Part shown: in pieces, positions 9,191 through 21,686 of the stretch | Position numbering within the stretch: the first letter of the stretch is position 1 | How the letters are laid out: every line of letters starts with the position of its first letter | Origin: Paenibacillaceae bacterium | GTDB lineage: Bacteria > Bacillota > Bacilli > Paenibacillales > CANHGK01 | DNA: 64,000 nucleotides | Assembly: GCA_947460235.1 (NCBI GenBank) | Contig: CANHGK010000002.1 | Location: 1-64,000, forward strand | Reading direction: 5' to 3' | Position numbers and translations under genes: made by a program | The notes under the pieces: model-generated | Seen by the model: only the letters and a program-made list of their open reading frames with translations | Told to the model about the DNA's origin: nothing | Database searches by the model: none

Positions 9191-10045
9191 TTATGCCTGA
9201 CCGCTTGAACCAAACAAACGCATTTTCGTACGAACAACTTCGATCATTGCATTACGTGCAGGTACCAAATATTTGCGTGGATCGTAAATTTTTCCGTCTT
9301 TATTAAGCACTTCGCGAATCACGTTAGTCATCGCAACTTGGTTCTCAGTGTTCACGTTAATTTTACCTACGCCTGCAGCAATTGATTTAATAATTGCATC
9401 GTCAGGAACGCCTGAACCACCGTGCAAAACAACTGGAACTGGGATTTTACTTGCTACTGCTTCGATAATATCATAATGAATTTTTGGTTCGCCTTTATAC
9501 ATACCGTGTGCTGTACCAACTGCAATTGCAACACAGTCAACGCCTGTTTCTTCGTAGAAACGGATCGCTTCTTCAGGTTTTGCAAGGTTTGCGTCCTCTT
9601 CAGCAACGCTAATATCGTCTTCTACTCCGCCAATTGTTCCAAGTTCACCTTCAACAGAAACGCCCATTGCGTGTGCCGCGCGAACAACTTCGCGAGTCAA
9701 TTTAATGTTTTCTTCAAAAGGATGGTGTGAACCATCGAACATAACCGATGAGAAACCTGCACGGATACAAGCCATTGCAACTTCAAATGTGCTGCCGTGG
9801 TCAAGGTGCAATGCGATTGGCAATCCTGATTTTTTTGCAGCAGCTTCAGCCAATGCAACTGTATTTTCCATACCCATATATTTCAATGCGCCTTCACTAA
9901 CACCAAAAATGAAAGGTGCTTTTTCAGCGATACCCGCTTCTGTAATCGCTTGTGCAAACTCAAGATTGTTCATGTTAAATTGACCCACGGCAAAGCGGTT
10001 TGCTTTTGCTCTTGGTAAAAAATCATTCATAGTAACTAATGGCAT
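9191..10045 (-). CDS. fba: Class II fructose-bisphosphate aldolase
   Basis: Zinc-dependent glycolytic/gluconeogenic aldolase. 284 residues from ATG 10043-10045, preceded by GGGGAGGA. The metal site HLDHGS and the SVMFDGSHHPFEENI catalytic segment are present, as are GELGTIGGVEDD and the phosphate loop HGGSGVPDD. An upstream in-frame start would add ten residues with no ribosome-binding site. It is adjacent to spo0F, as in B. subtilis. Confidence 0.96.
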   Translation of the reverse strand: MPLVTMNDFLPRAKANRFAVGQFNMNNLEFAQAITEAGIAEKAPFIFGVSEGALKYMGMENTVALAEAAAKKSGLPIALHLDHGSTFEVAMACIRAGFSSVMFDGSHHPFEENIKLTREVVRAAHAMGVSVEGELGTIGGVEDDISVAEEDANLAKPEEAIRFYEETGVDCVAIAVGTAHGMYKGEPKIHYDIIEAVASKIPVPVVLHGGSGVPDDAIIKSIAAGVGKINVNTENQVAMTNVIREVLNKDGKIYDPRKYLVPARNAMIEVVRTKMRLFGSSGQA

Positions 10046-10102
10046 AATTAAGTCCTCCCCGAATTTAAAAATCACTTTTGTATTATATCATAAACAGATG
10101 GA

Positions 10103-10471
10103 TTAACTGAACTTAGATTTGAAAATTTCATTAACAGCAACGACAAGTTCATCGACATCGAATGGTTTAGTAAAATGTTTGTTTGCGCCCAAACGATCTG
10201 CTTGTATGACTAAATCCAGTTCCCCATAAGCTGTCATCATAAAGACTGGTGTAATTTTATCCGTTGCACGAACCTTGGTCAAAATATCCAAGCCATCCAT
10301 ACCCGGCATTTTCATATCCAACAAGACCAAATCATGTTTGTGTTGTTCGAACAAATCCAAACCGACAAAACCATTCTCTGCAGTATGCACTACATAGCCA
10401 GCGGATTGGAATACTTCATTGAGCAACACACGAATACCATATTGATCATCAACCACCAAAATTTTATGCAC
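10103..10471 (-). CDS. spo0F: Sporulation phosphorelay response regulator Spo0F
   Basis: A single receiver domain of 122 residues with no output domain, the intermediate between sensor kinases and Spo0B/Spo0A. Acidic pocket DD at 8-9, phospho-acceptor D52 in LLDMKMPGMDG, conserved Thr in MMTAYGELD and Lys in TKPFD. GTG start with GGAGG about 9 bases upstream. It lies between pyrG and fba, the exact location in B. subtilis. Its likely input in this window is the soluble PAS kinase at 3412-4545 (inference). Confidence 0.95.
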   Translation of the reverse strand: MHKILVVDDQYGIRVLLNEVFQSAGYVVHTAENGFVGLDLFEQHKHDLVLLDMKMPGMDGLDILTKVRATDKITPVFMMTAYGELDLVIQADRLGANKHFTKPFDVDELVVAVNEIFKSKFS

Positions 10472-10520
10472 GCCTCATTGCCTCCTGTAATGCCTTTTTA
10501 ACTTGTATGTTGGCATCTAT

Positions 10521-12182
<1,662 letters not shown>

Positions 12183-12199
12183 TTAAAACTTCTTCTGAA

Positions 12200-12233
12200 A
12201 AATAAAAAAAGTGCCCTGTTTCCGGGGCACTTT
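12200..12233 (-). terminator. Intrinsic terminator after rpoE
   Basis: Minus strand AAAGTGCCC, loop, GGGCACTTT followed by a run of T. It lies in the rpoE-pyrG gap and could also modulate read-through into pyrG. Confidence 0.85.
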
Positions 12234-12297
12234 ATAGCCGATCTAACTAAAGCCCATCACATAGTTTATATTCGCATTGACTACAATGTCAAGCGAA

Positions 12298-12861
12298 TCA
12301 ATCTTCCTCGTCATCAGGTTCGGCATATTCAAATGTTTCTTCTGATTCCTCGTCGTTTGCAGTCTCCAAATCTTCATCGTCTTCAGCCAATTCATCGTCT
12401 TCAAGACCAGGAACTTCTTCCAACTCTTCTTCTGGAAGGAATTCTTCATCTTCAGTAAATTCTTCGACCTCTGCCTCAAACGGTGCTTCGTAATCTTCTT
12501 CGACTTCCTCTTCAAATAATTCATCATCAAGGTCATCGATATCATCGTTAATAATGCGAGGTCGTTTAGAATTCGTGAGTCCGCCTTCTTCCGATTTCTC
12601 AATCGGATACCAACGCTTTAAGCCCCACATATTTCCACCAACACACGCGAAACGGCCATCAATATTTATTTCAGTATACAATTGTGCGATGACACGATTG
12701 ATGTCGTCCGTCGGCATTTTTTTAATGCCGGCAATTTCATTCATGATATCGCGATAATAAATCGGTTCTTTGATTTGCTTCAAAAGTTCGAAAGCTAGGT
12801 CTACCATCGGCATTTCTTTTGCTTTGTCTGCCGGGATGTTCAACGTATAGTTGGATGCCAT
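12298..12861 (-). CDS. rpoE: DNA-directed RNA polymerase subunit delta
   Basis: Gram-positive-specific RNAP accessory subunit that displaces nucleic acids and promotes recycling. The N-terminal HARE-HTH globular domain (about 1-90, ending GLKRWYP) is followed by an extremely Asp/Glu-rich tail of about 90 residues, the family hallmark. Start ATG 12859-12861 with GAGGTG six bases upstream. Upstream of pyrG as in B. subtilis. The tail is encoded by a biased GAA/GAT tract that produces several spurious antisense and shifted frames. Confidence 0.95.
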   Translation of the reverse strand: MASNYTLNIPADKAKEMPMVDLAFELLKQIKEPIYYRDIMNEIAGIKKMPTDDINRVIAQLYTEINIDGRFACVGGNMWGLKRWYPIEKSEEGGLTNSKRPRIINDDIDDLDDELFEEEVEEDYEAPFEAEVEEFTEDEEFLPEEELEEVPGLEDDELAEDDEDLETANDEESEETFEYAEPDDEED

Positions 12862-12933
12862 TTCCTTCACCTCACATAACAGTTTAATGGTTTAAACCAA
12901 ACTGTCAAGAAAAACACAATTTGACAATCTAGA

Positions 12934-13803
12934 TTAACGAACGAATCCTAGCAACATTTCACGGATGCATTTGGATGCAACGATCGGGGTTTGTTCTGTT
13001 GGATCATAAATAGGTGCTACCTCAACCAAATCCGCACCAATAACTTCAACCTCTGAATTTGCAATTGCATGTATCGCAGCAAGCAATTCGCCGCTCGTGA
13101 TCCCACCTGGTTCAGCAGTTCCCGTTCCCGGTGCAGCTGATGGATCAAGCACGTCGATATCGATTGTCACATACACTTTACGACCTGCAAGCGATGGCAA
13201 CACTTTCTTAAGTGGTTCGAGTACTTCAAATGGGAAAAAGTTAATGTTCTCACGGCCGAATTTGAACTCTTCGCGCGAACCTGAACGAATTCCAAATTGA
13301 TAAATATTTTTGCCGCCAATCAAGTTCGCCGCTTTGCGAAGTGGTGTAGAATGTGACAAAAGTTCGCCTTCATAGGATTCACGAAGGTCCGCATGCGCGT
13401 CAAAATGCAAAATCGCTACATCAGGATATTTTGAATAAATCGCTTGGAAAATCGGCCAGGAACACAAGTGCTCTCCGCCGATTCCGAGCGGGAATTTATC
13501 ATCTTTCAAAAGGCCGGTCACGTATTCGTGAATAACATCCAAACTTTTCGCCGCATTTCCGAATGGGAGCAACAAATCACCTGCATCGAAATATGTTATT
13601 TCTTCTAGACTTTTGTCGAGATACGTACTGTATTCTTCGAGTCCGATCGACACCTCACGAATTTTGCGCGGACCAAACCGGGAACCTGGACGGAAACTAA
13701 CCGTGTAGTCCATCGGCATCCCGTAAATAACCGCTTTTGATTTCTCATAGTTATCGGAACTTAAAATAAACACTTGTCCTGAATAAATTTCTGGTAATCT
13801 CAT
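12934..13803 (-). CDS. speB: Agmatinase (ureohydrolase family)
   Basis: Hydrolyses agmatine to putrescine and urea. 289 residues with the binuclear manganese ligands of the arginase fold: GGEH, LHFDAHADLR and TIDIDVLDPSAAPGTGT. ATG start with AGAGGAG upstream. It is directly downstream of speE (35-bp gap), so putrescine synthesis and its conversion to spermidine are in one operon, as in B. subtilis speE-speB. Confidence 0.94.
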   Translation of the reverse strand: MRLPEIYSGQVFILSSDNYEKSKAVIYGMPMDYTVSFRPGSRFGPRKIREVSIGLEEYSTYLDKSLEEITYFDAGDLLLPFGNAAKSLDVIHEYVTGLLKDDKFPLGIGGEHLCSWPIFQAIYSKYPDVAILHFDAHADLRESYEGELLSHSTPLRKAANLIGGKNIYQFGIRSGSREEFKFGRENINFFPFEVLEPLKKVLPSLAGRKVYVTIDIDVLDPSAAPGTGTAEPGGITSGELLAAIHAIANSEVEVIGADLVEVAPIYDPTEQTPIVASKCIREMLLGFVR

Positions 13804-13838
13804 TGTATTAATACTCCTCTTGCCGCATTGGCTTAAGT

Positions 13839-14666
13839 TTAGTCCACTAATTTTTCAATAAAACGCGGTAAGACGAAAGCGGAGAAATGCAATTTCGATG
13901 TGTAATATTTCGTATCGAGATCTATAAAACGCGCTTCGTTTACTTTTAATGGATCATACGCTTTACTCCCCATTGTGAATGTCCACAAGCCGCTAGGATA
14001 GGTTGGAATGTTAGCAATGTACGTACGCGTGATTGGGAATATTTCACGAACATCTTTGTTCACTTTTTGGATCAAATCCGCTTTGAACCAAGGATTATCC
14101 GTTTGTGCGACGAAAACCCCATCTGCTTTCAGCGATTCAAAAATCCCTTGATAAAATCCACGCTCAAACAATGGTGCCGCAGGACCAACCGGCTCTGTGG
14201 AATCGACCATAATTACGTCATACGTATTTTTGAACTGATGGATGTGCATGAAACCATCGTCAACGTTGACTTCAACGAGCGGATTGTTAAGAGCGTCCGC
14301 GATTTCGGGCAAATATCGTTTAGAATACTCAATCACTTTTCCATCGATTTCAACAAGAACTGCTTTTTTTACGCTCGGGTGTTTCAACACTTCTCGAATG
14401 ACCCCGCCATCTCCGCCGCCAACAACGAGAACCGTTTCTGGATTTGGATGTGTAAACATTGGAATATGTGCAATCATTTCGTGATATACGAACTCATCTT
14501 TAATCGTTGTCATAACCATTCCATCTAAAATAAGTGCGTTCCCGAACGCTTCCGTCTCCACCATAGAAATCTCTTGGAATGGTGTTTGCTCTGTTAAATA
14601 GGTTTTTTTTATTTTTAATGTAATGCCAAACGTCTCGGTTTGTTGTTCCGTGAACCATAATCCCAT
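13839..14666 (-). CDS. speE: Spermidine synthase
   Basis: Aminopropyltransferase using decarboxylated S-adenosylmethionine and putrescine. 275 residues with an N-terminal beta sheet ([11 protein letters not shown]), the [14 protein letters not shown] nucleotide motif, the acidic [12 protein letters not shown] segment and the catalytic [14 protein letters not shown] preceded by GGGGGGA. It is transcribed away from the pbpG-like gene; the 31-bp divergent spacer is very short. Confidence 0.96.
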   Translation of the reverse strand: MGLWFTEQQTETFGITLKIKKTYLTEQTPFQEISMVETEAFGNALILDGMVMTTIKDEFVYHEMIAHIPMFTHPNPETVLVVGGGDGGVIREVLKHPSVKKAVLVEIDGKVIEYSKRYLPEIADALNNPLVEVNVDDGFMHIHQFKNTYDVIMVDSTEPVGPAAPLFERGFYQGIFESLKADGVFVAQTDNPWFKADLIQKVNKDVREIFPITRTYIANIPTYPSGLWTFTMGSKAYDPLKVNEARFIDLDTKYYTSKLHFSAFVLPRFIEKLVD

Positions 14667-14690
14667 CTTAAAAATCCCCCCTTAAAATGT

Positions 14691-14721
14691 TGAATGGATG
14701 CTTGATGCGGCGACCATACTA
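14691..14721 (+). promoter_or_regulatory. Candidate sigma-G (forespore) promoter of the pbpG-like gene
   Basis: -35 TGAATG (14691-14696), 18-bp spacer, -10 CATACTA (14715-14721), against the sigma-F/sigma-G consensus TGAATA...CATACTA. B. subtilis pbpG is known to be sigma-G dependent, which supports the call. Expected start about 14728, downstream of the only upstream ATG of the reading frame. Confidence 0.55.
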
Positions 14722-16812
14722 TATCTGCAAATTAATGTTCACGTCCGGATAAAAGGGGCAAGGAGGCGAGTCTGTATATCTAACCGTGAAATCGAGCCGA
14801 AACATAACGTAACCCGTCCGGTTCGCCGCTGGTTTAGTCGTTTCATATTCGTTTTAGCGATAATGATTCTCTCAATGATTATATTCATTTTTATCGAAAA
14901 ATCAAAATCATTGCCGCCCGTTCAACAACTGGCAACACCTCAAATCGTCGACGTCACCGGCGAACCACTTCCAGTACCTGCGTTAGCTGATATTCAATAT
15001 CCGATTCCGCTTCGTGATATGTCTCCTTGGATTATTAAAGCAACGATTGCGATTGAGGATCGACGATTTTATCGTCATCCCGGAATTGATTTACGGGGTC
15101 TCGTTCGCGCGTTTTTGGTTAACATTCAATCCGGATCCTTGAAGCAAGGCGGAAGTACGATTACACAACAATTGGCGAGAAATTTATATTTATCGCGTGA
15201 AAAAACGTTGTTTCGAAAATTAGCCGAGGCCGAACTTGCGATTCGCATTGAACTTCAAAAATCAAAATCTGAAATTCTTGAACAATATTTAAACACGATC
15301 TACTATGGCCATCATTTTTATGGCATCGAGTCGGCATCCCGTGGGTATTTTGGAAAAGCGGCATCTGAATTAACGATTGGCGAAGCTGCTTTGCTTGCCG
15401 GAATTCCAAAAGGACCCGCCATTTATTCACCTGATATTCATCTGGATTTCGCCAAAAAAAGACAAAAAGAAGTTCTTCAGGCGATGTTTCAAAACGACGA
15501 AATTACAAAAGAACAGCAATCTGTAGCTATAACGGATCCAATTGCGTTAGCATCAGCCGACAATAATCCCCCACACGCGATTGAAGCGTTCGCAAATTAT
15601 GTTTATCAAAACTTACCGCCTAAACCAGACACCTTAAATTCTAACCCTGTGATTATGTCGACGATAAACCTTTCGATGCAAAAGCTAGCCGTTTCTGTTA
15701 TCAATGATGTTCTAAAAGAAACAGATCACATTAAAACCGGACATCAACCATTGCAAGCGGCACTTGTCGCAATTGATCCACGCTCCGGTGCAATACGAGC
15801 AATGGTGGGCGGAGACACATTTAATCGTGCGATCAGTAGCAATCGACAACCCGGTTCATCGTTCAAACCAATTTTATACTTAACAGCACTTAAACAGCGC
15901 TGGGTTCCTACGACGAGGTTAATTAGCGAGCCGACCATGTTTATATACGATCACGGCCGAAAAACATACCGACCAAACAATTACGAAAATCACTACGCGT
16001 ACAGAGAAATTGATATGCGCCGCGCACTTGCGGAATCAGATAATATTTATGCAGTAAAAACGATCATGTCCGTCGGTCCCGAAAATGTAGTCGCTACCGC
16101 ACGTTCACTAGGGATTACGAGTGCGCTCTCGGCGGTTCCTGCACTTGCACTTGGAACGTTTCCGGTCAGTCCACTAGAAATGTGCACCGCATATGCTTCG
16201 ATTGCTAATGGCGGAAACCGCGTTACACCTTATTCCGTCGAAGAAATTAGCAAGGACGGCAACCTTATTTTTAAACACACACCCGCATTGCCAGTACCAA
16301 CAACGCAACCAGAAACATTTGTACTCACTTCTTTAATGCAAAGTGTACTTGACCCTGGGGGAACCGGTTATCGCGTCTCACACGACATACATCGTCCTGT
16401 CGCCGCTAAAACAGGCACTACCAAAACAGACGCTTGGATGGTCGGATTTACACCAGAGCTCGCAGTCGCAGTATGGGTTGGATACGATAAAAATAAACCA
16501 CTTGCGACCATTGATGCGCGCAAAGCCGCCCCAATTTTTGCTCGTTTCATCGATGGTGCACTCGCCAATGTTCCGCCAAAAATTTTTGAACCACCGATGG
16601 ACAGTGTCGTCTCTATCTACATCGATCCCGAAACCGGAAATCGCGCCACGTCTGCCACTCAGAACGCCAGGCTCGAATGGTTCGTAAAAGGTACGGAACC
16701 GATTCAATCAGCGAATACTACACAAAAAGACAAACCGAGTACGCTCACAAACGGACCAGACACAAACAATTCTCTCTGGAAAACAATAAAGCGTTGGTGG
16801 TTCTCAAATTGA
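14698..16812 (+). CDS. pbpG: Class A penicillin-binding protein (PbpG/YwhE-like)
   Basis: Bifunctional peptidoglycan polymerase. One membrane anchor follows a basic tail (about 45-68). The glycosyltransferase GT51 domain has EDRRFYRHPGID, GGSTITQQLARN and the catalytic region to about 300. The transpeptidase has SSFKP (SxxK), SDN and KTGTTKT motifs; a C-terminal tail follows. Gene order ywhD-pbpG-speE-speB equals B. subtilis ywhD-ywhE-speE-speB. The 5' end is uncertain. ATG 14698 has no ribosome-binding site and lies inside the candidate sigma-G promoter. A strong AAGGAGG at 14760-14766 has no standard start codon in this frame downstream. It is read head-on to replication, unlike its neighbours. 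Confidence 0.9.
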   Translation: MLDAATILYLQINVHVRIKGARRRVCISNREIEPKHNVTRPVRRWFSRFIFVLAIMILSMIIFIFIEKSKSLPPVQQLATPQIVDVTGEPLPVPALADIQYPIPLRDMSPWIIKATIAIEDRRFYRHPGIDLRGLVRAFLVNIQSGSLKQGGSTITQQLARNLYLSREKTLFRKLAEAELAIRIELQKSKSEILEQYLNTIYYGHHFYGIESASRGYFGKAASELTIGEAALLAGIPKGPAIYSPDIHLDFAKKRQKEVLQAMFQNDEITKEQQSVAITDPIALASADNNPPHAIEAFANYVYQNLPPKPDTLNSNPVIMSTINLSMQKLAVSVINDVLKETDHIKTGHQPLQAALVAIDPRSGAIRAMVGGDTFNRAISSNRQPGSSFKPILYLTALKQRWVPTTRLISEPTMFIYDHGRKTYRPNNYENHYAYREIDMRRALAESDNIYAVKTIMSVGPENVVATARSLGITSALSAVPALALGTFPVSPLEMCTAYASIANGGNRVTPYSVEEISKDGNLIFKHTPALPVPTTQPETFVLTSLMQSVLDPGGTGYRVSHDIHRPVAAKTGTTKTDAWMVGFTPELAVAVWVGYDKNKPLATIDARKAAPIFARFIDGALANVPPKIFEPPMDSVVSIYIDPETGNRATSATQNARLEWFVKGTEPIQSANTTQKDKPSTLTNGPDTNNSLWKTIKRWWFSN

Positions 16813-16835
16813 ACCATCAACGCTTTGTATTTTAT
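16791..16835. terminator. Bidirectional terminator between pbpG-like gene and ywhD
   Basis: A 13-bp stem GCGTTGGTGGTTC/GAACCATCAACGC (16791-16823), with T-rich tracts on both sides, overlaps the pbpG stop codon. It serves two converging genes. Confidence 0.8.
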
Positions 16836-17320
16836 TATGCCAAACATTCTTTTAGTTGATCCGGCGTGTTTTCCCACATGTCTGAGCTGTGTGCGATTAG
16901 TGCGCCGCGCAGTGCAACTTTTTCAGCCTCATTAATTCCATCAACAAGAATACGGTGTTTCATTGCCGCGTCCATACGGTTAACGTGATCTGGCAAACTT
17001 TTGAAACCAATTTTGGCTTCGGTATCAATAACCATCTCACATGTGCTTAAGCCAGCATAAAAACTACCCGATTCGTTTTTGGCAACTTTCACCCAAACAA
17101 TCCAACATCGGCGGCCGTGCGGAACATCTTCGCGCTTTGGTGTAAATTTAATGCCGCGTTCGACTTTGCTTTTCGCATGAATCGCGCCAAGATCGATATA
17201 TGCGTCGTCGCCGTCAACAATAATGCTCGACAACAAGTTCAAATCCAACGCGCCCGCTCCAAATCCACGGTGCTCTTTTGTGCTCATAATATTAAATTCG
17301 GATTTTTTCTTTTCTTCCAT
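16835..17320 (-). CDS. ywhD: YwhD family protein
   Basis: A 161-residue cytoplasmic protein matching the YwhD family: N-terminal LNLLSSIIVDGDDAYIDLGAIHAKSK, then GRRCWIVWVKV and a C-terminal helix. Function unknown in the family. ATG with AGGAAGGAAG upstream. It is next to the pbpG-like gene and 23 bases downstream of the walJ-like gene. Confidence 0.85.
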   Translation of the reverse strand: MEEKKKSEFNIMSTKEHRGFGAGALDLNLLSSIIVDGDDAYIDLGAIHAKSKVERGIKFTPKREDVPHGRRCWIVWVKVAKNESGSFYAGLSTCEMVIDTEAKIGFKSLPDHVNRMDAAMKHRILVDGINEAEKVALRGALIAHSSDMWENTPDQLKECLA

Positions 17321-17343
17321 AAACGTAATCTTCCTTCCTCAAT

Positions 17344-18150
17344 TCACGCGACGGTAACGGCTTTGACAATTAGCTCACACCATTCGGTCGCACGATCATC
17401 GTACGTATCCATAATTTGAAATTGATAATTCACGCCCATTTCCTGAAGCGTCTGATGAATGGTTAAACGAGCAAGTTCCTTCATATTATGTTCTTTACTC
17501 AAATGTGCCAAATATACACGTTGCAACATTGGATGATTCAATGATGCTAGTGCTTCTCCAGCAGCAACATTAGATAAGTGACCTTCATCGCTCAAAATAC
17601 GCCGTTTAATATTCCACGGATATCTGCCCATTCGCAACATTTCCACATCATGATTCGATTCAAGCACCAAGACGTCTGATCCCGAAATTGCTTCTGACAC
17701 TTTGGAACTCATGTATCCTAAGTCCGTTGCAATGCCAAGTTTCACGTTGCCATCTGTAAACACGTAACCTACCGGCTCAGACGCATCATGCGACACGGGG
17801 AACGACTTGACGCGCATATTCCCTGCATTCACGGCAGATCCTGTAGGCATAACTACGGTACGCGATGCATCAACATCCACTTTTAATCGACGTAAAGCCA
17901 TCCACGTATTTGCATTCGCATATACTTTTGCGTTGTATTTCTTACTAAAAACCGCAATTCCGCGATAATGGTCTACATGTTCATGCGTGACAAAAATACC
18001 TTGAATCCATGATGGATCAACTTCGCGTTCCTGCAACAACGCTTCGATCTTCTTACAGCTCAATCCAGCGTCCAAAAGCCAATAACTTCCGCCGCTCTCA
18101 ATCACCGTTACATTACCCGTCGAACCGCTGCCCAAAATAGTAAAACGCAT
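17344..18150 (-). CDS. walJ: WalJ/YycJ-like metallo-beta-lactamase-fold nuclease
   Basis: 268 residues from ATG 18148-18150 with GGAAGGTGG upstream. The start MRFTILGSGSTGN and metal motif THEHVDHYRG (HxHxDH), plus SHDASEPVGY and SNHDVEML, mark the YycJ branch. In Bacillaceae this family is linked to walRK and to 5' exonuclease activity in repair and replication. Here it is separated from purA by one unknown gene and a terminator, and no WalRKHI genes accompany it. The upstream extension of the frame is not supported by a ribosome-binding site. Confidence 0.88.
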   Translation of the reverse strand: MRFTILGSGSTGNVTVIESGGSYWLLDAGLSCKKIEALLQEREVDPSWIQGIFVTHEHVDHYRGIAVFSKKYNAKVYANANTWMALRRLKVDVDASRTVVMPTGSAVNAGNMRVKSFPVSHDASEPVGYVFTDGNVKLGIATDLGYMSSKVSEAISGSDVLVLESNHDVEMLRMGRYPWNIKRRILSDEGHLSNVAAGEALASLNHPMLQRVYLAHLSKEHNMKELARLTIHQTLQEMGVNYQFQIMDTYDDRATEWCELIVKAVTVA

Positions 18151-18204
18151 TCGCCCACCACCTTCCAACGCTAACTGTATCACAGCCATTTAAGCGTGGG
18201 CAAC

Positions 18205-18233
18205 AAAAAACGCATCCAAATTATTTTGGACGC
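18205..18233 (-). terminator. Intrinsic terminator after the single-pass membrane protein
   Basis: Minus strand GCGTCCAAA, loop, TTTGGATGCG followed by TTTTTTG. It overlaps the stop codon of the 18221-18814 gene and precedes the walJ-like start. Confidence 0.8.
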
Positions 18234-18814
18234 GTCGTGATCTGTGGGAGTTTCTTTGGTTCTACAGAAGGTAGCGGAGCCCAGCGCATCCAAATTGATT
18301 CGAGCTCTACGCGCTCTTTTTCTGGGAAATATTCATGTAACAAATGCTCAATCGTTTCTAATTCATGCTCTGTAATTCCGTTCTCGAGGATTGTAGACAG
18401 TCCTTTAAGTTCTTTTTCGGGAACGTTTTTATTGAAAAGTTCATAAATGCGTAAGCGCTCCCGATTCGTCAAACCATTTTTTCGTGATGAAAATTGTTCA
18501 GCATGAATAATCACTTTGTCTGGTGATGTACTCGCTTGAGGTGTAGGTTGAATCGATGAAGTCGGAGAAACAGACTGCTCATTTATCGGACCTGCCGATT
18601 CCTTTACCGTCGCCGTTGGAACAAACTCCTCTTCATCCGAAGATTTAAACGCACCCACCTCAACGGCATCACTTACCATATTGCTTGCGGCGATCGGTTT
18701 TTGCATCATATCACTTAATGTATGTTGCACGACATAAAACGTTGTTGCCAATGAAATCGTGACGGCAACCAAAGTAAAAAATGCGACGCCAAGTAACTTC
18801 TGCAAAAAATTCAA
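18221..18814 (-). CDS. Single-pass membrane protein of unknown function
   Basis: 197 residues, not recognised. There is one N-terminal membrane segment (about 8-30). A Ser/Thr/Pro/Val-rich, probably extended linker (about 45-100) follows, then a charged helical C-terminal domain (about 105-180). The predicted topology is anchor in, domain out. The start codon is probably TTG (18812-18814), with GGGGTG about 7 bases upstream. It occupies the place between purA and walJ where B. subtilis has walR, walK, walH and walI, and shows no resemblance I can see to WalH or WalI beyond the N-terminal anchor. Terminators bound it on both sides. Confidence 0.75.
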   Translation of the reverse strand: MNFLQKLLGVAFFTLVAVTISLATTFYVVQHTLSDMMQKPIAASNMVSDAVEVGAFKSSDEEEFVPTATVKESAGPINEQSVSPTSSIQPTPQASTSPDKVIIHAEQFSSRKNGLTNRERLRIYELFNKNVPEKELKGLSTILENGITEHELETIEHLLHEYFPEKERVELESIWMRWAPLPSVEPKKLPQITTRPK

Positions 18815-18894
18815 TCACTGCACCCCACAGACATAAAGTTCGATCCGTTTCTTCATTCTGATTCTAGTATGCACAATATTTAGTTGTTCGATAA

Positions 18895-18937
18895 CAGAAA
18901 ACCCCAATCCCAGAAAACAATTTTCCGGGATTGGGGT
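18895..18937 (-). terminator. Intrinsic terminator after purA
   Basis: Perfect 11-bp stem ACCCCAATCCC/GGGATTGGGGT (18901-18937) followed on the minus strand by TTTTC. It lies 18 bases past the purA stop. Confidence 0.85.
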
Positions 18938-18954
18938 AGAAGTATTATAAAATA

Positions 18955-20259
<1,305 letters not shown>

Positions 20260-20330
20260 TCATTCATATTAAATGCATTCAAACTTAAGTAGTATAACAA
20301 TTCCAACGAACGAAGTAAAGAATTCACAAG

Positions 20331-21686
20331 TTATGCGGAATTACTTTCCGGTCCTTGATGTAAATTGACGAATTTATTGTAGTTTTTCATAAAGACCATT
20401 TCGACGCTGCCAACAGGTCCATTCCGATGTTTCGCAATAATAAGTTCGACAATATTCTTTTTCTCTGAATCAGGATTGTAATAGTCATCACGATATAAAA
20501 AGGATACGATGTCCGCATCTTGCTCAATTGCACCGGACTCACGAAGATCAGAAAGCATCGGACGCTTGTCCTGCCGTTGCTCCACACTCCGACTTAACTG
20601 TGAAAGTGCAATAACCGGCACTTCAAGTTCACGAGCAATGCTTTTTAACGTTCGGGAGATTTCGGACACTTCTTGTTGTCTGTCTCCGCCGCCCTTGGAG
20701 CGACCTTGAATTAACTGCAAGTAATCAATTACAATCAGGCCGAGTCCACGTTCTTTTTTTAAGCGACGACAACGACTTCGGATATCAGACGTCGTAATAC
20801 TAAACGTATCATCAATATAAATATTCGATTCAGACATTGAGCTAATGCCCATCATTAATTTTTCCCAATCTTCATCCTTTAAATGCCCAGAGCGCATGAC
20901 TGCCGAATCAATGTTCGCTTCAGCACAAAGCATCCGTCGTACAAGCTGATCCGCCGCCATCTCCAAACTAAAAATTGCGACCGTCTGCCTTGCACGGATC
21001 GCAACATTTTGCGCTAAATTTAGTGCAAATGCGGTTTTACCAACGGATGGGCGCGCAGCTAAAATAATCAAATCCGATTTTTGCAATCCAGCTGTCATTT
21101 GATCTAGATCATGGTACCCAGTCGACACACCTGAGTTTCCACCTTTATGATTATACAAGAATTCAATGCGATCCAATACAGTGAGCAATACATCCTTAAT
21201 TGGCTTAAACCCGTCACTCGTGCGGCGCTCACCAATTTCGAAAATTTGCTTTTCCGCTTGGTCGATCATTACCTGGAGTTCGTTTTCTTGCGCATAACCT
21301 TCATTCGCAATTTGCGTCGCGGTGCGAATTAATCGGCGCAATACTGACTTTTCCTCTACAAGTGTTGCATAATACTCAATGTTCGCCGCGCTCGGTACAG
21401 ATTGCACCAGTTGAGTAATGTAAGTCAACCCGCCAACTTCATCAAGTTGTTGGCGGTCTTTCAAACGAGTGGCCAATGCGACGACATCAATCGGCTCATT
21501 CATATCATTCAAATCAATCATCATTTCATAGAGCAGACGATGCTGCGGCCGATAAAAATCATCTGGTTGCAACTTCTCCATCGCGATAATCATTGATGTT
21601 GGTTCGAGTAAAACGGAACCGAGTACCGCCTGTTCTGCCTCAATATTTTGAGGAGGCGTTCGATCTCGAAAATTTTGCTCATTCAT
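20331..21686 (-). CDS. dnaB: Replicative DNA helicase
   Basis: Hexameric fork helicase. 452 residues. The N-terminal DnaB collar begins [14 protein letters not shown]. The RecA-like motor has Walker [18 protein letters not shown], the Walker [10 protein letters not shown] and the SRSVEQR finger. The start is ATG 21684-21686, which overlaps the rplI stop (ATGAATGA), so translation is coupled; no separate ribosome-binding site is visible. A GTG at 21701 is an alternative. No intein. Confidence 0.96.
   Translation of the reverse strand: MNEQNFRDRTPPQNIEAEQAVLGSVLLEPTSMIIAMEKLQPDDFYRPQHRLLYEMMIDLNDMNEPIDVVALATRLKDRQQLDEVGGLTYITQLVQSVPSAANIEYYATLVEEKSVLRRLIRTATQIANEGYAQENELQVMIDQAEKQIFEIGERRTSDGFKPIKDVLLTVLDRIEFLYNHKGGNSGVSTGYHDLDQMTAGLQKSDLIILAARPSVGKTAFALNLAQNVAIRARQTVAIFSLEMAADQLVRRMLCAEANIDSAVMRSGHLKDEDWEKLMMGISSMSESNIYIDDTFSITTSDIRSRCRRLKKERGLGLIVIDYLQLIQGRSKGGGDRQQEVSEISRTLKSIARELEVPVIALSQLSRSVEQRQDKRPMLSDLRESGAIEQDADIVSFLYRDDYYNPDSEKKNIVELIIAKHRNGPVGSVEMVFMKNYNKFVNLHQGPESNSA

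Noticed and set aside
12243-12602. 119-residue basic reading frame on the minus strand
   Set aside because: Shifted-frame shadow of the acidic rpoE tail; Met/Lys/Arg composition is a by-product of GAA/GAT codons, and there is no ribosome-binding site.
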